From Peptoniphilaceae bacterium AMB_02 (GTDB taxonomy: Bacteria; Bacillota; Clostridia; Tissierellales; Peptoniphilaceae), in the NCBI GenBank assembly GCA_036321625.1, contig CP143259.1:1538001-1602000 (forward strand): a stretch of 64,000 bases of DNA, written 5' to 3'. Both the position numbers and the translations under genes were made by a program. This document shows positions 57,461 to 64,000 of the stretch, in pieces (the stretch's first letter is position 1; each line of letters opens with the position of its first letter). A model generated the notes under the pieces. It did not search any database. It worked only from the letters and a program-made list of their open reading frames with translations, and was not told where the DNA came from.

Positions 57461-59817
57461 ATCCTTCTCCTCTCCTTTCCGGAGTATAAAACGCAGCCTA
57501 TTATCATAATAACTATAGAGATGATTATAATTGTAATACATCCTCTGTAAAAACTTATTCCTGTATTTTGGAGCTGTGATGCCAGTTTATTATTTACGAT
57601 ATCACCCGGATTTAAATAAATAAATGGATTCAATGAATTAGGCAAAAACTGTCTGCTTATATAAAAACCTAATCCCGCTATACCCATGGTCAATACTGTA
57701 TTCAAATAAGTATTTTTAACTCTTAGCGACAAGAGATTGGACAGTGACTGTAGGAAAAGCAGTATTAGTAAGCCCAAAACAAAGTATTGGAACAACACCT
57801 CGGACCTCGGCATCCACTCAAAACTTCCACTTCTTCCCATATAATTAAATACCGGATATCTGCCATCTCCAATTCCATATATTGCACTTAGACCTAAAAA
57901 AGCTAGCAATTGTATACATATATAGACTATGGATGATTTTATCACACTACTTATCCAAGATACGAAGTATATATACCACTTCTTTATCGGCATCAGATTA
58001 TAGAAAAGCTCTGAATTATCATCCTTAGTCTTCTTTGTAAGTCCGCCCCCTGTGAGGATTATAGCTGCAAGAACCATAACTAGAACCACATTCTCCCTAT
58101 ATGCATAAAGATAATATCCTATCGCAGACTTATCATAACACTCTATAACCTCACTATCATTATGGAAATGAAAAACCTCCAGTGACTTACTCGTAGGCAG
58201 TAGATTTCTATCCTCCATATATTTCAATTGAGTTTTTGCATATTCGTATCTTGTGTTGTCGAATTTATGCTCTGATTGATACGAAAAAAGTACATTTTTG
58301 TCAACCACCAAATCATAAGTATCTTTTTTCGCTGCAATATCTAAGAATTTGTTCTGCTGTGCATAAAACTCTGTCGCACTTTTTTTATTATATGCGACAA
58401 GCCTCTTAGCCGCATCATAATATATACTATTTAAATGAGGCCCCAATAAATTCCATCTATGGGATTCTTCTTCATAGGCTTCAGTTTTATCATTTTCTTT
58501 CAGTTCATTAATCCTGGCTAAAGCCTGTTCTTTACTAGAATCATATGCACTTTGTTTAACTACTACATCCATTTTTAATTCTTGTATAAAAGCCGTTTCG
58601 GTTTTCAAGTATTTCCTTCCGGAAACTTGGTCTACTACAACCCCAAAACATAATGCAAATAGCAGTATCCAAACTAAAGATCCACTAAGTTTGTTGTTTA
58701 AATCATTTATAATAAGTGATCTTGTTTTTAATTTTAGCCTTCCCGACACCGTTTTAATAAGTCCAGTTCTAAAATCTTTTAAAATATAATTCAAAACAAT
58801 TACTATAAGTATAAATACCAGGATAAAAAGTAGGGAAAGAATTGATTTTTCTGCAAGCATCCATCCATTTTCTATGGATAGATAAGCCACCGGCGAGTAT
58901 ATATTAATCCTCGCATTTTGTGACAATACATTTATCATATATAAGAGCATGGTTATAAGAACCATCGATATACGCATTTCTCCGATTATCTTTAAGAACA
59001 GGAAGTACACAGTTAGAGTCGCCAATAGGTATAGTGCAAAATATAATTGTTTGGAAAGCACAACATTCCATATCTTAGAAATAGTTCCTGTTTTCTCAAT
59101 AAGTACAGGATAATCAAACTCTCCTAAAGCCCCTCCCTTAAGGTAATAGACAATAAATACTGCAACACTAAACAGTACGATATAAACTAATACATACGAT
59201 AAAAATAAAATGAATTTTCTAAACACAATCTTAACCCATGCTATGGGCATAGTGTTTTCAAGCATATGCTCTTCTACCACTTCTTTCATAATGAGCACGA
59301 AGAGAAATATAAAAAATAATACTGCAGGTATCCCCAAGTAGATTACTGATAATTTATGTAATGCTTGCATTGGAGTATTAAAACTGTTTTCCCTTACATA
59401 TCCGTATCCAAGCCTTTGTATTTCACTGTTCTGAACTATATAAAGATCCGGTTCCCCCGGATAAAAAGCTTCTATCTCTTTCCCCAGTTCACGAAACTCT
59501 AATACTTTTTCGTCATACGCAATCCTGGCATTTACAATTTCCAAACCGGTTGATTTTTGATTTGACTCAGCAATCGACTTTTGGCGTAGTTTATTTTCTA
59601 TATCTTTTAAATGTAAATAATCTTTCCCAAGTTTAAGTTTGCCAAAATAATTACTTATGCTGCCGGCTACATCGGCATTCGTTTTGGATTCAAACCTGCC
59701 TATCTCTTTTTCAAGTGAATTGATTCGAAAAAACATAAATAAGATTATTAAAAATAAAAACACCAGTACCAGTAATGGATCTTTACGTCTATAGCTTTTT
59801 AATAGTTCTGTCTTCAT
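57457..59817 (-). CDS. Double-length ABC-2 type permease
   Basis: 786 residues in two like halves. Each begins with one membrane helix, then an extracytoplasmic domain of about 120 residues rich in helix-forming charged residues, and then a bundle of five or six helices. The second half starts near residue 375. This looks like two ABC-2 permeases fused head to tail, making one subunit equal to a dimer. ATG 59817 follows TTGGAGGTT. No sequence family is recognised with certainty. It follows the secreted small protein gene by 79 bases with no terminator between. Confidence 0.8.
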   Translation of the reverse strand: MKTELLKSYRRKDPLLVLVFLFLIILFMFFRINSLEKEIGRFESKTNADVAGSISNYFGKLKLGKDYLHLKDIENKLRQKSIAESNQKSTGLEIVNARIAYDEKVLEFRELGKEIEAFYPGEPDLYIVQNSEIQRLGYGYVRENSFNTPMQALHKLSVIYLGIPAVLFFIFLFVLIMKEVVEEHMLENTMPIAWVKIVFRKFILFLSYVLVYIVLFSVAVFIVYYLKGGALGEFDYPVLIEKTGTISKIWNVVLSKQLYFALYLLATLTVYFLFLKIIGEMRISMVLITMLLYMINVLSQNARINIYSPVAYLSIENGWMLAEKSILSLLFILVFILIVIVLNYILKDFRTGLIKTVSGRLKLKTRSLIINDLNNKLSGSLVWILLFALCFGVVVDQVSGRKYLKTETAFIQELKMDVVVKQSAYDSSKEQALARINELKENDKTEAYEEESHRWNLLGPHLNSIYYDAAKRLVAYNKKSATEFYAQQNKFLDIAAKKDTYDLVVDKNVLFSYQSEHKFDNTRYEYAKTQLKYMEDRNLLPTSKSLEVFHFHNDSEVIECYDKSAIGYYLYAYRENVVLVMVLAAIILTGGGLTKKTKDDNSELFYNLMPIKKWYIYFVSWISSVIKSSIVYICIQLLAFLGLSAIYGIGDGRYPVFNYMGRSGSFEWMPRSEVLFQYFVLGLLILLFLQSLSNLLSLRVKNTYLNTVLTMGIAGLGFYISRQFLPNSLNPFIYLNPGDIVNNKLASQLQNTGISFYRGCITIIIISIVIMIIGCVLYSGKERRRI

Positions 59818-59896
59818 ATGCCAAACCTCCAATTAAATGGGTATATATCTTATTTATTTAATTAAATATTATAAGCATTTCTGAAAAATTGAAATC

Positions 59897-60205
59897 CTAC
59901 TCTAATTCTAACACAATACTATATGGGCAACCCATATCAGTTATATAACCACCATAAAATCCTTTGTAAAGTCCAGTGCCATCATCATATCCATAGTAGT
60001 ATCTATTCAGTCTTCCACCCCATCCCATATCGCAGTAATCTATATACAGCGGGGGTATATGATTATAGTACCTTTCAATTTGAATATACCTTTTAGCTTG
60101 AGGCATAATCGATTCTTCATTTGCGTTAAACGCTAATGCAGAGCTTCCCATTATCGCAGAAAAAACTAAAACTAATACTAGCATATAAACCAATCTTTTT
60201 TTCAT
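59897..60205 (-). CDS. Small secreted Tyr/Gly-rich protein
   Basis: 102 residues with a clear signal peptide (MKKRLVYM, hydrophobic core, cleavage after SSALA). The mature part of about 78 residues is rich in Tyr and Gly (NRYYYGYDDGTGLYKGFYGG) with two Cys (DYCDMG and DMGCPY) that could pair. Ribosome site AAAGGAAG. It precedes the ABC permease and ATPase on one transcript. Arrangement recalls lactococcin 972-type loci (secreted peptide, large permease, ATPase), but no sequence match to that peptide is seen. Function unknown. Confidence 0.75.
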   Translation of the reverse strand: MKKRLVYMLVLVLVFSAIMGSSALAFNANEESIMPQAKRYIQIERYYNHIPPLYIDYCDMGWGGRLNRYYYGYDDGTGLYKGFYGGYITDMGCPYSIVLELE

Positions 60206-60271
60206 TTTTTTCTTCCTTTCTATGGTTTCTCAACACTACCTATATAATAAGATATATACCCAATTGTATTC

Positions 60272-60290
60272 TAATATATATATATATATG
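60272..60290. repeat. AT dinucleotide run in a 609-base gene-free gap
   Basis: The gap 60206-60814 between divergent genes holds a (TA)n run here and otherwise AT-rich sequence with no hairpin or reading frame that I can support. It must carry the promoters of the secreted protein gene and the small membrane protein gene. Confidence 0.6.
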
Positions 60291-60814
60291 TCAAATGCAC
60301 ATCCGGCAGCCTAATATGCATTTGAAGTCGTGATATGTTTTTTAATTATCATCTATTTACACCTACAATGGAATACTTTATCGCTTAAGTTCTGGATTAT
60401 ATTCTGACATGCCTAGTTTTAATTAAAGTGGGTCTTTAGTATTGATTAAACTATTCCTGATTTAAGTATTTAAATAAAGTCTTTCTTTGTATCTTTCTAA
60501 GTTTATTTACTTCATTGTACACCGGTTTTATTCTCTTCTAGAAATAAAAAATCCTTTTTCCTTCAACTCTATAGTGTTTTTTATCCCTTCGGCAATCATC
60601 TATCCAGTCGAGCTTCTCCCGGTAATTATAAAATCTTTATAAAGAAATCATATCAATATCATAATATGATACAATACAATTATTAATTACTGGAACGCTT
60701 ATTAAATATATACAGTTTTTTGTTACACTCTAATAAATTCAAACGCTAGGTCTATTTTGCATTTTAGCTGGCTTAGATAAAACTATTTTACTTATTCTAC
60801 ATAAGGAGGCTATT

Positions 60815-61066
60815 GTGAAAAAAATAATTGATTTTTACGAAGAAAAAAGAAATCTGCTCAATATGATTATACTAATGGTGGTGATTTTAGGATCTTTCTT
60901 CCCTTACTATGGTAGAATTTTATTTGGGTATTTGGTACCTGCCTACCTATTTCTATCACTATTGTTTTTTATTTATAAAAAAAGAGTTCCGGAATCAATA
61001 ATATTTATATCCTTATTTGCTTTAATCATTTACTTTAGTATTAAAAATGCATATATTGTTTTATAA
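60815..61066 (+). CDS. Small membrane protein
   Basis: 83 residues with two or three hydrophobic helices (about 15-35, 38-55, 60-80) and a short charged N terminus. GTG start with AAGGAGG at good spacing, which makes it a real gene despite its size. No family recognised and no neighbours on its strand. Confidence 0.6.
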   Translation: MKKIIDFYEEKRNLLNMIILMVVILGSFFPYYGRILFGYLVPAYLFLSLLFFIYKKRVPESIIFISLFALIIYFSIKNAYIVL

Positions 61067-61188
61067 AGCATTTTTAAAAATACTTTTTTAAAAACTGACT
61101 AAATAATCAAACATTTAAAAAGCATTAATGCTTATGATAGAATTATCTCTAGATAATCTATAAATATAATAAAACTTATCTTTAAATC

Positions 61189-61229
61189 AAGGTGCCGGTG
61201 ATGAAATTATTTTTCATAACCGGCACCTT
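61189..61229. terminator. Convergent hairpin after the small membrane protein and the SRAP gene
   Basis: An 11-bp stem AAGGTGCCGGT/ACCGGCACCTT with inner pairing (ATGAAA with TTTCAT). T tracts are short on both sides. Confidence 0.6.
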
Positions 61230-61247
61230 AAATCATAGTAGTTTTTA

Positions 61248-61826
61248 TTAATCCTGTGTTATTAATAACTCGCCTTCATATGGTTTTAAAAATTTTTCAA
61301 GTTCTTGGACGGAAGCTCCTTTGTCCAAGTACATATTTTCATCTTTTGCAGACAGTATTACAGGCATTCTGTCGTGAATATACGCCATCTGATCATTTGA
61401 CTCGGTCGTGATTATTGAGTATTGATAGACCAAAACTCCGTCTATATTCATGGTTTTATAGATTCCCGCCATTGAAAATAAATCTAACCCGCTTGGTTTA
61501 ATCCTATTTCTCACTTTTTTACCATCTATGGTCTCCCACTCATAAAAAGAGGTCGCAGGTATTATACATCTACTCGTCATAAACGGCTTTTTAAAAGTTA
61601 TCTTTTCACTTACGGTCTCTCCTCTTGCATTTATAAGAGGTCTTTTAGAGAAAGTAGTCAAAAATCCCCAGTCCATAAATCTCAATTTTCTATCCATGTC
61701 CAGAACGGGACTTTTATTCATTGGGAATATTTCATCTCTTCCGTCATATTCCAAATCTTCCATTTGCATCTTATAGTGTTTTAATATTGCAAACACATCT
61801 GCATCTAGTGAATATCTTCCACACAT
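61248..61826 (-). CDS. SRAP-domain abasic-site shielding protein (YedK/HMCES-like)
   Basis: 192 residues. The protein begins MCGRYS, with the catalytic Cys2 that forms a thiazolidine bond with abasic sites in single-stranded DNA. The other conserved residues are Asn in LINARGETV, Glu in SFYEWE and His in IHDRMPVIL. It protects abasic sites during replication. The start is fixed by Cys2, yet there is no ribosome site upstream and the tkt terminator ends only six bases before the ATG. Confidence 0.93.
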   Translation of the reverse strand: MCGRYSLDADVFAILKHYKMQMEDLEYDGRDEIFPMNKSPVLDMDRKLRFMDWGFLTTFSKRPLINARGETVSEKITFKKPFMTSRCIIPATSFYEWETIDGKKVRNRIKPSGLDLFSMAGIYKTMNIDGVLVYQYSIITTESNDQMAYIHDRMPVILSAKDENMYLDKGASVQELEKFLKPYEGELLITQD

Positions 61827-61831
61827 ATTAT

Positions 61832-61866
61832 AAAAAAGCAGTGCACGTCAAATAACGCAGCACTGC
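61832..61866 (-). terminator. Terminator after transketolase
   Basis: Stem GCAGTGC/GCACTGC (61838-61844 with 61860-61866) followed on the minus strand by six T residues, ending directly before the SRAP gene. Confidence 0.85.
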
Positions 61867-61874
61867 TGTCCTCC

Positions 61875-63845
61875 TTATTTTAATAATTCTTTCGCTTTAG
61901 CATATACATGTTCAGTGGTGAAATTAAATCTCTTAAATAATTCTGCCCCCGGCGCTGATGCTCCGAAGTCGTCTTTGGATATAACTATACCGTCTTTAAC
62001 ATATTTATGCCATCCCATTGATGAAGCCGCTTCAACGGATATTCTGTTTCTGATTTCTGAAGGCAGTACTGACTCTTTATACTCTTCGTCCTGCATTTCA
62101 AACACTTCAATAGAAGGCATTGAAACTACTCTGATTCCATATCCTTCAGATGCCAATGTTTCAGCTGTTTCATATATCAGTCCAACTTCTGAACCTGTCG
62201 CCATCATGATTAAATCTATCTTCTCGCCAAAATCTTTTAAAACATATGCACCTTTATGTGCGTCTTTCCCTGTACTGGGAAGGTTTTTTAAGCCTTGTCT
62301 GGTAAGTGACAGTGTTGTCGGTCCGTCAGTTCTTCTTATAGCATAGCTCCAAGCTGCAGCTGTTTCTCTGGCGTCACATGGTCTAAAGTTCACAGTATTT
62401 GGTATGGATCTAAGCATTGGTAATTGTTCAATAGGTTGATGAGTCGGTCCGTCTTCTCCTACTCCTATGCTGTCATGAGTAAATACATATATTACTCTTT
62501 GGCCCATAAGTGCCGACAATCTCAGTGCAGGTTTTAAATAGTCACTGAAAATCAGGAATGTTGCACAATAAGGAATTACTCCACCATGTAGTGCAAGTCC
62601 ATTTGATATAGCTGCCATGGCATGCTCTCTAACTCCAAAGTGAACATTGCTTCCCGCATAGTTTTCTCTTGAAAAACTGTCTCTGTTTTTCATTTCTGTT
62701 TTATTCGAAGGTGCCAGGTCTGCTGAACCTCCAAATAGATATGATATTTTGTCGGCAAGTCTATTTAATACTTCTCCTGAAGAAGCTCTTGTCGCCATAT
62801 CTTTTTCAAAATGATAGAATTCTTCAGAGTCCATATATTCTTCCGGAAGTTCACCATTTAAAGCCTTCATAACTTCTTCATACTTTTCAGGATATTTACT
62901 CTTGTATTCTTCTAAAAGTTTATTCCACTCTGATTCGTATACTTCTCCTTTTGCTGCCAGTTCACTCATATGAGCCCTGACTTCTTCAGGCACTACAAAT
63001 TCACCTTCTTCAGTCCAGCCTAGGTTTTTCTTAAGTCCAATTACATTTTCTTCACCCAGTGGCTCTCCATGAGCAGAAGCCATTCCTTCTTTTGCAGATC
63101 CGTAACCTATCTTGGTTCTTATTTCAATCAATGAAGGCTTGTCTGATTTCTTGGCATTGTTAACAGCTTCTAAGATTTTATCCAAATCATTTCCATCCTC
63201 AACTAATTGAGTATGCCATCCTAATCCGTCATATCTGGTTCTTACACTTTCTGTAAATGCAAGCGAGGTATCCCCTTCTATGGTTATATTATTTGAATCA
63301 TACAGTACAATCAGTTTAGAAAGTCCAAGATGACCTGCCAGTGATGATGCTTCATTGGTGATTCCCTCCATTAAACATCCGTCACCCACTATTGTATATG
63401 TGTAATGATCAAAAAGTTTTATATCATCTGTATTATAAGTTTTTGCCAAATGAGCTTCTGCCATCGCCATACCGACTGCCATTGATAGACCTTGTCCCAG
63501 CGGTCCGGTAGTAGCTTCAACACCTATAGTATGACCGTATTCCGGATGTCCCGGAGTTAAACTGTCAAGCTGTCTAAAGTTTTTTAACTCCTCCATGTCA
63601 AGACCATATTCAAATAGATGTAATAGTGAGTAGATCAGCGCTGATCCATGTCCTGCTGACAGTATAAATCTGTCTCTGTTCGCCCATTTAGGGTTTTTAG
63701 AATTATGCTTCATTACATCTGCCCATAGCGTATATGCCATAGGTGCTGCTCCAAGTGGTAACCCCGGATGTCCCGAATTTGCCTTTTGTACTTGCTCAGC
63801 AGACAATACTCTTATTGTATTAATTGATAGTTCTTTTATATTCAT
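61875..63845 (-). CDS. tkt: Transketolase
   Basis: 656 residues, full length. The thiamine diphosphate site is [13 protein letters not shown] ending in NN (DSNNITI). HSGHPG-like [10 protein letters not shown] at 24-33 and the Pyr-domain Glu in GVREHAM are present, with [16 protein letters not shown] as the substrate loop. Moves two-carbon units in the pentose phosphate pathway. Ribosome site GGAGGCGGGTA before the ATG. Monocistronic, apart from possible read-through into the SRAP gene. Confidence 0.96.
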   Translation of the reverse strand: MNIKELSINTIRVLSAEQVQKANSGHPGLPLGAAPMAYTLWADVMKHNSKNPKWANRDRFILSAGHGSALIYSLLHLFEYGLDMEELKNFRQLDSLTPGHPEYGHTIGVEATTGPLGQGLSMAVGMAMAEAHLAKTYNTDDIKLFDHYTYTIVGDGCLMEGITNEASSLAGHLGLSKLIVLYDSNNITIEGDTSLAFTESVRTRYDGLGWHTQLVEDGNDLDKILEAVNNAKKSDKPSLIEIRTKIGYGSAKEGMASAHGEPLGEENVIGLKKNLGWTEEGEFVVPEEVRAHMSELAAKGEVYESEWNKLLEEYKSKYPEKYEEVMKALNGELPEEYMDSEEFYHFEKDMATRASSGEVLNRLADKISYLFGGSADLAPSNKTEMKNRDSFSRENYAGSNVHFGVREHAMAAISNGLALHGGVIPYCATFLIFSDYLKPALRLSALMGQRVIYVFTHDSIGVGEDGPTHQPIEQLPMLRSIPNTVNFRPCDARETAAAWSYAIRRTDGPTTLSLTRQGLKNLPSTGKDAHKGAYVLKDFGEKIDLIMMATGSEVGLIYETAETLASEGYGIRVVSMPSIEVFEMQDEEYKESVLPSEIRNRISVEAASSMGWHKYVKDGIVISKDDFGASAPGAELFKRFNFTTEHVYAKAKELLK

Positions 63846-63880
63846 TACCCGCCTCCATGATAATTATCTTTCCTCATATC

Positions 63881-63909
63881 AGTTTAACAGTATTAGTTAA
63901 AGTCTGCAA
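63881..63909 (-). promoter_or_regulatory. tkt promoter
   Basis: TTGCAG (63904-63909) and TAAACT (63881-63886) with 17-base spacing, 35 bases before the start codon. The remaining bases to the window end (63910-64000) show no gene. Confidence 0.5.
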
Positions 63910-64000
63910 GTAGAACGGTATATATTAAATATATTTTTAATTCTAAACATTGATTCTGCTTTTATTCTCCAAATTTATTTATATTGTAAAATTCGGGAAT

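Noticed and set aside
60236-60300. Possible small RNA or hairpin at the AT-rich run
   Set aside because: Only a TA repeat without GC pairs; no stable structure or promoter-terminator pair.

Overview
This 64 kb window looks like chromosomal DNA of a low-GC, Gram-positive anaerobe of the Bacillota, most probably a Clostridia/Tissierellia-type organism. The case rests on AT-rich DNA with strong GGAGG-type ribosome sites, the cggR-gap-pgk-tpi-gpmI-eno-secG-rnr-smpB order, a K+-type membrane pyrophosphatase, a YedE/TusA-like/DUF3343 selenium cassette, tyrosine phenol-lyase and an IS1182-family element. The species cannot be named from the sequence. No rRNA, tRNA or CRISPR array was seen. Most genes lie on the minus strand.

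Layout. 1-7.7 kb: two ABC transporters of NatAB type (one cut by the window edge) around a NarL-type two-component system, then an OmpR-type two-component system with a lipoprotein. 8-16.4 kb: membrane glycerophosphodiesterase, ABC exporter, a three-gene zinc-ribbon/TcaA-like envelope operon, and oligopeptidase F. 16.4-20.3 kb: an intergenic region with a candidate structured RNA, polyphosphate:AMP phosphotransferase, and TelA/XpaC. 20.4-26.0 kb: copA-csoR, where copA carries a C-terminal CopZ domain with its own start signals, and cbiMNQO behind a cobalamin riboswitch. 26.2-28.5 kb: zinc metallopeptidase and glycosyltransferase, followed by a small MITE-like palindromic element. 29.0-31.4 kb: deoC-cdd-pdp nucleoside salvage. 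31.5-37.0 kb: tyrosine phenol-lyase, the selenium cassette, a GntR/FCD regulator, a deacetylase lipoprotein and a ModE-like DNA-binding protein. The same 14-base word lies at the tpl promoter and in the yedE/gntR divergent region. 37.2-42.6 kb: CNNM/CorC protein and a membrane cluster (ferredoxin flavoprotein, TPM protein, His-rich zinc-ribbon protein, J-domain protein, zincin).

42.6-56.4 kb is the central glycolytic operon with downstream RNA quality-control genes: cggR, gap, pgk, tpiA, gpmI, eno, secG, hppA, rnr, smpB. An IS1182-family element has inserted into the hppA terminator and duplicated it as a palindromic target repeat. Its transposase has an early in-frame stop, and hppA itself carries a one-base frameshift. 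56.6-60.2 kb: a small secreted Tyr/Gly-rich protein with an ABC-2 transporter. 60.8-63.8 kb: a small membrane protein, an SRAP-domain DNA repair protein and transketolase.

The most promising undescribed items are the structured intergenic element at about 16.5-16.8 kb, whose two hairpins show a compensatory base-pair change and identical C-rich loops; the copA/copZ gene-within-gene; the inferred GntR regulon joining tyrosine phenol-lyase to the selenium cassette; and the secreted-peptide/ABC locus.
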